Positions 8,087 to 16,262 of a stretch of 34,519 nucleotides of DNA are shown piece by piece. Both the position numbers and the translations under genes were made by a program. Source of the stretch: Bacteroides sp. CAG:770 (lineage in GTDB: Bacteria > Bacteroidota > Bacteroidia > Bacteroidales > UBA932). The stretch's first letter is position 1, and each line of letters starts with the position of its first letter. The stretch spans positions 1 through 34,519 of the forward strand of contig FR890620.1 of NCBI GenBank assembly GCA_000435075.1. Reading direction: 5' to 3'. Below the pieces are notes generated by a model, which was not told where the DNA came from, searched no databases, and saw nothing but the letters and a program-made list of their open reading frames with translations.

Positions 8087-9256
8087 ATGGGATTCTGGCA
8101 TAACATAGGGGCGGTTGCCCGCCGAGAACTGAGGATAATGAGGAACAGACCGATTTATCTTCTCGGTTCCGTCGTGACAGTCGCGTTCTGCGCCATATTC
8201 TTCCTCACATTCCTCAAGCAGGGACTCCCGCACGACCTCCCTATCGGAGTCGTGGACATGGACAACTCATCATTGTCCAGGAACTTCGCCAGACAGCTGG
8301 ATGCGACACAGCTCGGAAAGGTCATAAAATATGATACTTTCCAGGATGCACGCGAAGACATGCAGAGCGGTAAAATCACAGCCATCTGCATGATTCCGAA
8401 GGGCATGTATGCTGATGTCCAGGCCAGCCGCCGACCGACTTTCACATACTATCTGAACGGATTGTATTTCGTGGGAGGAGCATTGTCATACAAGAACATT
8501 CTGACAATGATAAACCTTGCGGACGGAGCCGTGCAGCGCGAGGTGCTGAGGGCGAAGGGTGTCAATGAGGATGCAATCATGGGCAGGATACGTCCTGTCG
8601 ATGTCGATGTCCATCAGATTGGAAACCAATATACCAACTATGGATATTACCTTACCAATATCTTCCTTCCGGGAGTGCTGGCATTGACAGTGGTCATCAT
8701 TCTCATTTACTCGCTTGGCGCAGAGCTCAAATATGGCACATCCCGCCATCTTCTGAGCACGGCGGGAAGTTCCATCGTGACGGCATTGGCCGGAAAGTTG
8801 TTCGTCTATACGATTCTTTTCTCCGGTATCGGCCTGATACTCATATTGTTGATGTATGACTGGATGCACTTCCCGATAGCCGGCAGCATCTGGAACATGT
8901 TCCTTGCCATCATCCTTCTCATACTTGCGAGCGAAGGCGTGGCGATCTTCATCATCGGGCTGCTCCCGGTTCCGCGTCTCGCATTGAGTATCGGTGCGCT
9001 ATACAGCGTCCTGGCGTTTTCAATGTCAGGATTCACACTGCCGGTGGAGACAATGCCGCCTTACATCCAGGGGCTTGCGGAAGCGTTCCCGCTCAGACAT
9101 TACTTCCTGCTCTTCTCGAGGGAAGTCATATTCGGGACAGGTTTCGCCGGATGGTGGAAGGAGGTTATCCACTTGCTGATATTCGTTCTCCTGCCTGTCG
9201 TTGTCATGTACAGACTGAAGAGGGCTTACATCTATCAGAATTTCCCTAAAAAATAG
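8087..9256 (+). CDS. ABC-2 type permease (YhhJ/YbhR-like), first copy
   Basis: 389 residues. One transmembrane helix near the N-terminus (about 22-45) is followed by a large extracytoplasmic domain (about 46-180, with PIGVVDMDNSSLSR), then five more helices (about 180-380). This is the ABC-2 exporter permease topology. There is no Walker A or LSGGQ motif in it or in its neighbours. It would pair with the next permease to form the inner-membrane part of the pump, with the ATPase supplied from elsewhere or by an unusual partner. Substrate unknown; drugs, fatty acids or bile-type compounds are plausible by analogy. Confidence 0.9.
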   Translation: MGFWHNIGAVARRELRIMRNRPIYLLGSVVTVAFCAIFFLTFLKQGLPHDLPIGVVDMDNSSLSRNFARQLDATQLGKVIKYDTFQDAREDMQSGKITAICMIPKGMYADVQASRRPTFTYYLNGLYFVGGALSYKNILTMINLADGAVQREVLRAKGVNEDAIMGRIRPVDVDVHQIGNQYTNYGYYLTNIFLPGVLALTVVIILIYSLGAELKYGTSRHLLSTAGSSIVTALAGKLFVYTILFSGIGLILILLMYDWMHFPIAGSIWNMFLAIILLILASEGVAIFIIGLLPVPRLALSIGALYSVLAFSMSGFTLPVETMPPYIQGLAEAFPLRHYFLLFSREVIFGTGFAGWWKEVIHLLIFVLLPVVVMYRLKRAYIYQNFPKK

Positions 9257-9264
9257 AAGTCATC

Positions 9265-10554
9265 ATGAGAAAAGATCATTATATTAAACTGTGGCTGAAG
9301 GACTTCTGGGGAATTTTCACTCATGAGTTGAAACTCATCTTCTCCGATTCAGGAGTTATGGTGATATTCTTCCTTGCCGGTCTCGCCTACCCGATTCTGT
9401 ACAACCTCATGTATTTGAACGGTGTCCTGAGCGAGACTCCTATCGCCGTAGTGGACTATGCGAACTGTTCGGACAGCCGCCGCTTCATCAGAGAGGTGGA
9501 TGCCACGAGAGAGTGCACCGTCAAATACCGTTGTGTCAATACCGATGAGGCCCAGACACTTATGAAGGACGGCAAAATCAGGGGTTATCTCTACTTCCCT
9601 TCAGATTTCGGAGAGAAGCTTGCCAGAATGGAGACAGCGACATTGTCAGCATACGCGGACATGAGCAGTTTCCTCTACTACAAGAATATTCTGCTGGCTG
9701 CCAATCAGGTGATGCTCAAGGAAGTGGGCAGCATCCAGATGGAGCGTTACGCCGCAGCGGGATTTACAGGGATACAGGCGGAATCATTGATCCAGGCCAT
9801 TCCTTACGAGGAGAACAACCCTTACAACAGGGCGTTCTCGTACTCGCTGTTCCTGCTTTCCGCAATTCTTCTGGTAATCGTGCAGCAGACCCTGTTTTAT
9901 GGTATGTCAATGCTGGTGGGTACAGCCCGTGAGGAGAACCGCAGTTTCGCTTCGCTGCCAGACAAGCTTGAAGGCCACGGAGTAGGCCGTGTCGTTCTCG
10001 GACGTGGTGCGGCTTACTGGCTGATATACATGGGAATATCCATCTATATCGCTTGCATTATCCCGGCGATGTTCGGCATCCCGCAGAGGGGCGAGTTCTG
10101 GGAAATCATTCTACTGCTTCTGTTCTTCGTGACAGACTGCGTCATGTTCTCCATGACATGGAGTTCATTGATTACCAGAAGGGAGTCAGTGTTCCTGCTA
10201 TTCCTCGCAATGTCTCCTGTCTGCCTGTTCCTTACAGGATTCTCATGGCCGACCACAGCATTCCCAGAGTTCTGGAAATGGTTCTCATACATTTTCCCTA
10301 CGACTTTCGGATGTCAGGCTTTCATAAACCTCAATACTGCAGGTGGTGACTTGGGCACAGCCCACGACCAGATGGTTGCGCTGACCATTCAGACTATCGT
10401 CTATTTCGCCCTCGCATGTATCGCTGTCTATGCAGAGAACTGGTACCTCCACCACAAGGAAGTCCTTCAGGAAAAGAAGCGTGAACTGGCTGCCAAAGCC
10501 GGTGTGGACCTCGACGAAGACAGACGTATCATAGCAGGCGACGATGGAGAATAA
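9265..10554 (+). CDS. ABC-2 type permease, second copy
   Basis: 429 residues with the same topology as the upstream permease (one helix, extracytoplasmic domain with PIAVVDYANCSDSRRF, five helices) plus a charged cytoplasmic tail (about 395-429). The two are divergent paralogues, consistent with a heterodimeric pore as in YbhS/YbhR. The gene begins 8 bp after its partner and ends the operon, 60 bp before a strong terminator. Confidence 0.9.
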   Translation: MRKDHYIKLWLKDFWGIFTHELKLIFSDSGVMVIFFLAGLAYPILYNLMYLNGVLSETPIAVVDYANCSDSRRFIREVDATRECTVKYRCVNTDEAQTLMKDGKIRGYLYFPSDFGEKLARMETATLSAYADMSSFLYYKNILLAANQVMLKEVGSIQMERYAAAGFTGIQAESLIQAIPYEENNPYNRAFSYSLFLLSAILLVIVQQTLFYGMSMLVGTAREENRSFASLPDKLEGHGVGRVVLGRGAAYWLIYMGISIYIACIIPAMFGIPQRGEFWEIILLLLFFVTDCVMFSMTWSSLITRRESVFLLFLAMSPVCLFLTGFSWPTTAFPEFWKWFSYIFPTTFGCQAFINLNTAGGDLGTAHDQMVALTIQTIVYFALACIAVYAENWYLHHKEVLQEKKRELAAKAGVDLDEDRRIIAGDDGE

Positions 10555-10614
10555 CGACGCAAGGGGAAAACCATGTGTTCAGGATTGCGTTCATTTTTTG
10601 TAAGCATCTCCGCT

Positions 10615-10657
10615 AACAATAGTCCGGCCAAGGTTGCATTTTGGCCGGACTATTGTT
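10615..10657 (+). terminator. Terminator of the efflux operon
   Basis: AACAATAGTCCGGCCAA (10615-10631) is perfectly complementary to TTGGCCGGACTATTGTT (10641-10657): a 17-bp stem with a 9-nt loop. TATTG then TTTT on the descending arm gives the U-rich tail. The A-rich ascending arm would let it work in both directions. Confidence 0.85.
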
Positions 10658-10714
10658 TTCTGCAAGCGTCTCCGGAGGAACTTACGTATTGCTTTGAGGG
10701 CCGAGGGGTTAGGT

Positions 10715-10795
10715 AAGCGTCTCCGGAGTTAAGTCGGTTGTCGGGACGGCGCCACATTGGTTTTTACAATAGTCTGATTCATAGGCAGTTGTGAA
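10715..10795 (+). repeat. 81-bp direct repeat, copy A
   Basis: It begins AAGCGTCTCCGGAGTTAAG and ends GGCAGTTGTGAA, and is identical to 10976-11056. It includes the left end (GGGACGGCGCCAC) of the structured repeat at 10743-10935. Confidence 0.95.
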
Positions 10796-10935
10796 CAGTT
10801 TTTGCAATAACTTGATTTATAGAGAGTTGGAAAATTAGGCGTGGATTAGTGGTCAAAAAATCTTCGGTAATCCACGCTTAAAATAAATGATACTTGATTA
10901 TCAATGTGTTACAGAGGGGGCCGTGGCGTCGTCCC
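10743..10935 (+). repeat. Structured dispersed repeat, copy 2
   Basis: The outer ends GGGACGGCGCCAC (10743-10755) and GTGGCGTCGTCCC (10923-10935) are inverted with one G-T position. The inner hairpin GCGTGGATTA/TAATCCACGC (about 10840-10878) matches the hairpin of copy 1, but with a C-G pair where copy 1 has T-A, so the pairing is kept through sequence change. The left arm carries an imperfect internal duplication of about 38 bp (TTTTTACAATAGTCTGATT and TTTTTGCAATAACTTGATT). Confidence 0.65.
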
Positions 10936-10975
10936 GCCTGATGGGATTCGTCCCGGCCAGAGTATTAATATCGGC

Positions 10976-11056
10976 AAGCGTCTCCGGAGTTAAGTCGGTT
11001 GTCGGGACGGCGCCACATTGGTTTTTACAATAGTCTGATTCATAGGCAGTTGTGAA
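10976..11056 (+). repeat. 81-bp direct repeat, copy B
   Basis: Identical to 10715-10795, offset 261 bp. It carries a left end of the structured element but not the hairpin or right end, so it is a truncated copy or the product of a local duplication. Confidence 0.95.
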
Positions 11057-11146
11057 ATTATCAGGGAAGCATTTGACAGTCATGATATCGTTTGTTGCTG
11101 AAGCCCCTGTCGGCGACCTTAAACATGTAAATGAAGTGAGACAAAA

Positions 11147-11181
11147 CTAAAGCCGTCCCGAAAGCCAGTGGGCGGCTTTAG
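11147..11181 (-). terminator. Terminator of the recO operon
   Basis: CTAAAGCCG (11147-11155) pairs with CGGCTTTAG (11173-11181), and CCC/GGG extends the stem past a bulge. On the minus strand it is followed by TTTTGT. It lies about 70 bp after the recO stop codon. Confidence 0.8.
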
Positions 11182-11249
11182 TCGTAGTAGTTCGTCCAGC
11201 ACGAACATACTCTAAGTAAAACTCAGCCGCAAACTGCCGCGATTTTCAC

Positions 11250-11894
11250 TCACGCAAACAGTTCATGAAGCACCTGCAGCGAGCGGATATTGATTGCGGA
11301 CTCTGTATGGAACTCAAGGTACTTGATTATGGAAGCCGCGATATCACTGCGCAGCTGACCGTTCAGGGGGATGAGCATGGAGCCGGGCAAGTCCTCATGC
11401 ATGAACTGCTCGATCAGATTCTGGTTGTCTCCCGAGAATGGTTCCATGTCGGAGGCCTCCGGGCGGAAACCCAGGGCAACGCACAGTTCCAGAAGGAAAC
11501 GGATATGGAAATTGCTGAAGTCGGACTCGAGGGCATCCAAGGTCAATATCTGACGGATGCACCAGTCATATAGGCCTTCCTCGGAAGCGCCATCCTTGAT
11601 GATGCGATACAGGACCTCCGCCATGAACATTGACATCGAGTTCTTGAAAATATTGTTCCTGATACCTGTCAATGCATAAGTTGCAGACACTGGCTTCGCC
11701 TGCCACAGACTCGTTTTCGGATTTTCCGTGACAGACAGCTCAAGTATGTTCAGTGGTAAATACCAGGCCATTTTGGATTTCGGCCCTACACGGACGACGT
11801 AACTGCGCCTTCCGAAACTGCGGCTCAACGTGTGAAGAACGATGGCATTGTCACGTATCTTCGTAAAATTGAGCACAATAGCCGATTCATCCAT
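11250..11894 (-). CDS. recO: DNA repair protein RecO
   Basis: 214 residues. The N-terminal OB-fold (about 1-75, with DNAIVLHTLSRSFGRRSYVVR) is followed by a helical C-terminal domain, as in Bacteroidota RecO. It would act with RecF and RecR to load RecA on SSB-coated single strands in gap repair. It lacks the Cys zinc site found in some RecO proteins and is rather short for the family. The ATG is 12 bp after the rdgB stop codon; last gene before the terminator. Confidence 0.85.
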   Translation of the reverse strand: MDESAIVLNFTKIRDNAIVLHTLSRSFGRRSYVVRVGPKSKMAWYLPLNILELSVTENPKTSLWQAKPVSATYALTGIRNNIFKNSMSMFMAEVLYRIIKDGASEEGLYDWCIRQILTLDALESDFSNFHIRFLLELCVALGFRPEASDMEPFSGDNQNLIEQFMHEDLPGSMLIPLNGQLRSDIAASIIKYLEFHTESAINIRSLQVLHELFA

Positions 11895-11906
11895 ATCCCG
11901 GTAAGA

Positions 11907-12545
11907 TTATTTGGACGCGTGCTCTTGGAGCCATGCCGCCATAGCGCGCAAAGCCTTTCCACGATGAGAAATCGCGTTCTTCTGATCGTCGGTAAGTTCC
12001 GCTACAGTAACGTCAGGATATTCGTCTGCAATGAAAACAGGATCATAACCAAATCCGCCGTTTCCGACTCTCTCATAAGAAATACGGCCTTCCATCACAC
12101 CCTCGAAGAAGTGCTTTTCACCATTGAGAATCAATGTTATAACCGTCTTGAATCTGGCCCTTCTGGTCGCATTAGGAGTTTCGAGACCATACTCTCTGGC
12201 AACCGAAGCCTCATATTCACGTCTCGCCATCTCGTCGAGGAGTTTGTCAATGTTAGCCGAAAAACTCTTCTCCGGTCCGGCATATCGTGCAGAATAAACC
12301 CCAGGAGCGCCGCCGAGGATATCGGTCTCAAGTCCCGTATCATCAGCAAAACAGTCAGCCCCGCCGGCATGGTCGAATATGTACTGTGCTTTCTGTAATG
12401 AATTGGCACGTAGAGTAGTGCCTGTTTCAGGAATGTCTTCTAAAATTCCTTTCATGGCAGGGGTAACGAGCTCAAATCCCTCTCCCAAAATTTCTGATGC
12501 TTCACGCAGTTTACAGCTATTGCCCGTTGCAAAAATAATCGTCAT
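11907..12545 (-). CDS. rdgB: XTP/dITP diphosphatase (RdgB/HAM1 family)
   Basis: 212 residues, close to family length. It shows the substrate-binding start FATGNSCKLREA, the ADDTGLETD loop with the metal-binding acidic residues, APGVYSARYAG, the GGFGYDPVF loop and the C-terminal SHRGKAL. It hydrolyses dITP, XTP and ITP to the monophosphate and pyrophosphate, keeping deaminated purines out of DNA and RNA. A complete promoter precedes it, and recO follows by 12 bp, so two DNA-integrity genes are co-transcribed. Confidence 0.95.
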   Translation of the reverse strand: MTIIFATGNSCKLREASEILGEGFELVTPAMKGILEDIPETGTTLRANSLQKAQYIFDHAGGADCFADDTGLETDILGGAPGVYSARYAGPEKSFSANIDKLLDEMARREYEASVAREYGLETPNATRRARFKTVITLILNGEKHFFEGVMEGRISYERVGNGGFGYDPVFIADEYPDVTVAELTDDQKNAISHRGKALRAMAAWLQEHASK

Positions 12546-12576
12546 ACTGCTTTCTTTTACCTTATTAATATCGGTG

Positions 12577-12607
12577 CAAAGGTATCAATTCCATTCGTAA
12601 CGGCAAA
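12577..12607 (-). promoter_or_regulatory. Complete Bacteroidota promoter of rdgB-recO
   Basis: On the minus strand TTTG (12607-12604) is followed after exactly 19 bp by TACCTTTG (12584-12577), matching TTTG-N19-TAnnTTTG. It lies about 30 bp before the rdgB ATG. This is the best promoter in the window and supports the taxonomic call. Confidence 0.8.
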
Positions 12608-12629
12608 AACTTTTATCGTATTACCTATT

Positions 12630-13736
12630 TTACCAGCCACTATCGAATGCTATATACCACATCCCCACACAGAGGGCGACAGCCAGAAGGCCCATCAATA
12701 TCAATCTGCCGGTAGAAAGGCTTGTACCCAGATATTTGAAATCCTTGAACTCCTTGCGTTTCCAGAGTGAAACATTGTTCCTGAGCCACATGCAAAGTTC
12801 ATCGAAATCCAATTTCGGATTGGCGATGAACCAGCTTTCCAGCGCAGTCTCCATCCGCGGGATGTCACACCAGGAAAAAGCCTTGCACCACTTCACTGAC
12901 ATTGACCCGGGCTCAAGTCCCAGACAAATTGTGAACTCGTTCTTGTTTCCGCCCTTCCACCAGGAACGCTGCTTGAGAGCCGTCCCAATCCCCTTTTCAG
13001 CCGCAAACAATATCACAAAAACATGAATCTGAGAAGGAGCCCCGTAAAGGGCATTGAAAAGCTGCAACTTAAACTGGGCCGCGGCGGGAACGGACATTTT
13101 CAATGACGGGGATACGATGATGGCATCCTGCTCCAGAAATCTCAGGGAAAAAGACGGATAATCCACAAGGCCTAAAGCCTCGGCCGACTTGGCTGAAACA
13201 CGCTCGGCCCTGAAAATGGAATTCGAGTTCAGCACATAGTTCTTGTAAAGACCCTTATACGTCTGAGTAAGAGCATGTTCATACACCATGTCCCAAACAT
13301 AAAGCTGACCGCCTCCTCCTGAAACGCAATTCACATGCGGAGGATCAATCCACTGCATAGGCGTTCCCCACAGCGACACGTAATAATCGTAAACACTGCT
13401 GTCAATGATAGTCACCTTTCCCGTATTCAGCTCAAGCAGCCATTCGTCAGGATGTTTGACATACCTCACCTCGGTCCTGGTTTTGGTCTCACCCTTAGAA
13501 TCAGTATAAGTTTCCTCATACTCCTGCCGCTCCACCCACGGATTATGGTGCTGGACATTGGTCGCGAATCCGCTCAGATACTCTTTGGTCTTGCCAGCAC
13601 GATTAATGCAGAGATACAGAAGCAGTTCGCATACGGCAACCATCACCGGATACTCCCACCACCCATCCGTATCCTGATAGTAGAAGAAAAGGACCACGGC
13701 CGTGACGACCGGAAGAATATAGAAAAACCTGTGCAA
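12630..13736 (-). CDS. Uncharacterised membrane protein, partner of LemA-family gene
   Basis: 368 residues of unknown function. Two closely spaced helices at the N-terminus (about 4-20 and 28-46) and one at the C-terminus (about 345-365) bracket a largely soluble domain of about 300 residues, with a Gly-rich turn (VSGGGGQLYVWD) and many aromatic residues (WDMVYEHALTQTYKGLYKNY). The only plausible start is TTG at 13736, 12 bp after the lemA-like stop codon; the next in-frame ATG would remove the first helix. The tight spacing suggests it works with the LemA-family protein. I recognise no domain. Confidence 0.75.
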   Translation of the reverse strand: MHRFFYILPVVTAVVLFFYYQDTDGWWEYPVMVAVCELLLYLCINRAGKTKEYLSGFATNVQHHNPWVERQEYEETYTDSKGETKTRTEVRYVKHPDEWLLELNTGKVTIIDSSVYDYYVSLWGTPMQWIDPPHVNCVSGGGGQLYVWDMVYEHALTQTYKGLYKNYVLNSNSIFRAERVSAKSAEALGLVDYPSFSLRFLEQDAIIVSPSLKMSVPAAAQFKLQLFNALYGAPSQIHVFVILFAAEKGIGTALKQRSWWKGGNKNEFTICLGLEPGSMSVKWCKAFSWCDIPRMETALESWFIANPKLDFDELCMWLRNNVSLWKRKEFKDFKYLGTSLSTGRLILMGLLAVALCVGMWYIAFDSGW

Positions 13737-13748
13737 AATCCAGTATTC

Positions 13749-14279
13749 CTAAGAGAAAAGGTCAATGTTATCCTCGCGTCTCGTCCTGAGGACATCCTGA
13801 GTCACAGTCGAAGAAATGACTTCATAAGTAATCTTGCTCTTGTTGCGCACAAACCAGCAGGCCGGCATTGACTCTGTCAAAGTCTCCCTTTCGCGGATGA
13901 TGTCGAGCATTCTCTGCTGTGAAGTGGCGAAGTAAGCCCTCTGAGACTCAATGGATTGCATCAGTTTGTCATACAGTTTGGTGTCGAACTGAGGATTGGA
14001 TTCCTGTATCATCTTCATCAATGAACCCGATTCCCCGTTGTAACGTCCCGCAATGAGTTCCGGATAAATCTTCTCGAAGGTCTCACGATACTTTTCAGTA
14101 ACACCGGCCTCCTGCTTGAGAGTCTTCCACATGGTGTCGTGCACCGTTTCGATCTTTCCCTTCTGAGCCTCAGCCTCCTTGCGAAGAGCGATTTCCCGGT
14201 TATTATATGAGAAATACATGATAATCAGGAGCAGAAGTATGCCTCCCCCGATACATAACAGCAACATTGATGATGACAT
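13749..14279 (-). CDS. LemA-family protein
   Basis: 176 residues: an N-terminal membrane anchor (about 5-24), then an all-helical LemA-type domain (YNNREIALRKEAEAQKGKIETVHDTMWKTLK, ELIAGRYNGE, LMKMIQESNP). It matches the variant of LemA found in Bacteroides rather than the canonical lemA. The family is structurally a helical bundle with no agreed function. It sits 35 bp after the S41 protease and 12 bp before the unknown membrane protein. Confidence 0.8.
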   Translation of the reverse strand: MSSSMLLLCIGGGILLLLIIMYFSYNNREIALRKEAEAQKGKIETVHDTMWKTLKQEAGVTEKYRETFEKIYPELIAGRYNGESGSLMKMIQESNPQFDTKLYDKLMQSIESQRAYFATSQQRMLDIIRERETLTESMPACWFVRNKSKITYEVISSTVTQDVLRTRREDNIDLFS

Positions 14280-14314
14280 ATGACGTAATTTTTATCAGTT
14301 TATCAATTAACGAA

Positions 14315-15955
14315 TTAGAACTTCACCCGAGGTTTGCCGAGAGCTTCCCGGAGCTGGTCATCATAACGGAGACGAATCTTCACTCCGGCCTCCTGATAAT
14401 AATATCTTGTAGCTATCTCCTCCTCTATGAACGGAATAATCTCAGCCTTCTTCATCCGAAGGAACTCCTCCTTTTCAATGTCAATACGCTTGCCCAGGGC
14501 ATCCAGTTCGGCTTTCATTGACTCAGCCATACCGTCCTTTTCCAGTTCCTTCTTCATCTGGTCATACAAAGTCTTCGCGCTGGAACGGTAGTCAAAAGTC
14601 TGTCCCTTGGCGAATTCGATGAAGTCAGCGTAATCAGCATCGCTGAAATGGAAGTCCTCTAGGGCAGGAATACTCTCATGCTTTCTCGCAAACTCGAGAG
14701 AATACCTGTCAATGACACCGTTGAGCACCAGAGAAAATACCAGACGGCTATACTCTCTCACCTTAAGTGTATCGTCAGGAGTGATTCCACCACCGTCACG
14801 AACCGGGCGGCCATGAGCAGTGAAGAACTTATGTGTCAATGAATCAGGAATATAGCCTACGCTGCCGTCAGAATTCCTATGGCTGTAGTCGATAGCCTGG
14901 ACACATCTTCCGCTCGGAGTATAATACTTTGCAGTCGTCACCTTAAGCTGCCCGTTATAAGGAAGCGGACGCACACTCTGGACAAGTCCCTTTCCGTAGG
15001 TCCTGCGGCCCAAAATGGTCGCGCGGTCCAAGTCCTGGAATGCACCGGAAATAATCTCGGAAGACGAAGCAGTGCCGGAGTCCACAAGGACAATTATAGG
15101 AATCTGAGTATCAACAGGCTCTGTGACAGTGCGATACTCACGCTTCGAATCGTCTGAATTTCCTTTCGAAGACACCACGAGCGAGCCCTTAGGCACAAAC
15201 AAGGAGACGATATTGATAGCCTCGCTCATAAGACCGCCACCATTTCCGCGAAGGTCCAGGACAAGCTGCTTCATGCCCTGCTTCTTCAGTTTGAAATAGG
15301 CATTGCGCACATCTGCAGACACATTCTCCGTAAACCCGGTCTGCAGAATATAACCCGTAGTATCATTGACCATTCCTGCATACTCCACATCCGGCAGGTG
15401 GATTCTTTCGCGGACAAGAGTAACTTTCACAGTATCACCGGCATTCCATCCGTCTCCCCCACGCAGTTTCTTCACGTCGAACACAACAGAAGTCCCCGGC
15501 TTGCCTTTCATCCTGGACGTCGCACCTGAAGCATCGAAACCATGTACTCCGGTCCCGTCGATAGCCACGATTTCATCTCCGCATCTGAGCCCGGCCTTGT
15601 ATGCCGGCGAATCCATATATGGCTCATTGATAACGACATTGCTCTCTTTGGTAGGCTTATAGATAATCGCGCCGATACCGCCGTAAGTCTTGCCGATCAT
15701 AAACTCGAAGTCCTCGTTGTCCTCCTCCGGAACATACATCGTATAAGGATCCAGGTTTTCCAGCATCGCTTCGATACCCACCTTTTCAATACGGTCCAGC
15801 GGCAAAGAATCTACGTACGACTGATTCAGTTCTTTCAATATAGCATTCTGAATTTCAATCCACTGCCCCAGTTTGAAGCTTTTAGTCTGCCCGAAAGAAG
15901 GGATGAAGGTCAATGCAAATGCAGCTGTCGCCGCCACCAGTTTCAAATATTTCAT
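14315..15955 (-). CDS. S41-family C-terminal processing peptidase
   Basis: 546 residues from ATG 15955. A longer frame to 16018 adds 21 residues without signal-peptide character, whereas MKYLKLVAATAAFALT is a signal peptide. An N-terminal helical part is followed by a PDZ domain (about 90-180, with YGGIGAIIYK and AYKAGLRCGDEIVAIDG) and the S41 catalytic domain (about 195-380). The nucleophile lies in GTASSSE (about 298) and the general-base Lys at about 322 (TYGKGLVQS). It is a periplasmic tail-specific protease of the CtpA/Prc type, with a helical, charged C-terminal extension (about 430-530). Confidence 0.93.
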   Translation of the reverse strand: MKYLKLVAATAAFALTFIPSFGQTKSFKLGQWIEIQNAILKELNQSYVDSLPLDRIEKVGIEAMLENLDPYTMYVPEEDNEDFEFMIGKTYGGIGAIIYKPTKESNVVINEPYMDSPAYKAGLRCGDEIVAIDGTGVHGFDASGATSRMKGKPGTSVVFDVKKLRGGDGWNAGDTVKVTLVRERIHLPDVEYAGMVNDTTGYILQTGFTENVSADVRNAYFKLKKQGMKQLVLDLRGNGGGLMSEAINIVSLFVPKGSLVVSSKGNSDDSKREYRTVTEPVDTQIPIIVLVDSGTASSSEIISGAFQDLDRATILGRRTYGKGLVQSVRPLPYNGQLKVTTAKYYTPSGRCVQAIDYSHRNSDGSVGYIPDSLTHKFFTAHGRPVRDGGGITPDDTLKVREYSRLVFSLVLNGVIDRYSLEFARKHESIPALEDFHFSDADYADFIEFAKGQTFDYRSSAKTLYDQMKKELEKDGMAESMKAELDALGKRIDIEKEEFLRMKKAEIIPFIEEEIATRYYYQEAGVKIRLRYDDQLREALGKPRVKF

Positions 15956-16044
15956 AATCCAATAATTTTCAATGTTAATGTCAATGCCTCCCGCAGGCAC
16001 CAAGCCAGCCTCGTGCAATAGCTGTGCCCCGGCAGAGAATTATA

Positions 16045-16060
16045 CAAAAATACAAAATTA
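16045..16060 (-). promoter_or_regulatory. Tandem -7 boxes for the protease operon
   Basis: On the minus strand TAATTTTG (16060-16053) and TATTTTTG (16052-16045) lie side by side; both fit TAnnTTTG. They are about 90 bp before the protease ATG at 15955, so the leader would be long and would include the rejected upstream start. Confidence 0.5.
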
Positions 16061-16093
16061 CGCCTAGTAATGAGCATGTTGACTAAAGAAAAA

Positions 16094-16122
16094 CAGCAGC
16101 TAGTCATCACGACCGGCTGCTG
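16094..16122 (-). terminator. Terminator after the esterase gene
   Basis: CAGCAGC (16094-16100) pairs with GCTGCTG (16116-16122). On the minus strand TTTTTCTTT follows. It lies about 140 bp beyond the esterase stop codon; the sequence between (16123-16262) holds no gene I can see. Confidence 0.6.
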
Positions 16123-16262
16123 CTCACTTATTCAATATGAATTAAACTAGCTTATGTTATTCTGTCTTCTGGCACATGATATAACCATAATCGTGCCAAA
16201 CTTATCAACCACCTAAAAAATATTTTTTTCGACAATCAGGCCATATACGGAAGACACTCAGG

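Larger units (their letters stand above)
10555..11249. other. Non-coding region with repeats and terminators
   Basis: About 700 bp without a credible gene between convergent operons. It contains the efflux-operon terminator (10615-10657), four copies of an AAGCRTCTCCG word (near 10602, 10664, 10715, 10976), the structured repeat at 10743-10935, two 81-bp direct repeats and the recO-side terminator (11147-11181). I see no tRNA-like fold. Confidence 0.75.

Noticed and set aside
8087..10554. Hidden ATPase domain in the permeases
   Set aside because: No GxxxxGK[ST] or LSGGQ motif in either protein; both are membrane subunits only.
15956..16018. Upstream start for the S41 protease
   Set aside because: It adds residues before a normal signal peptide and is less plausible than ATG 15955.
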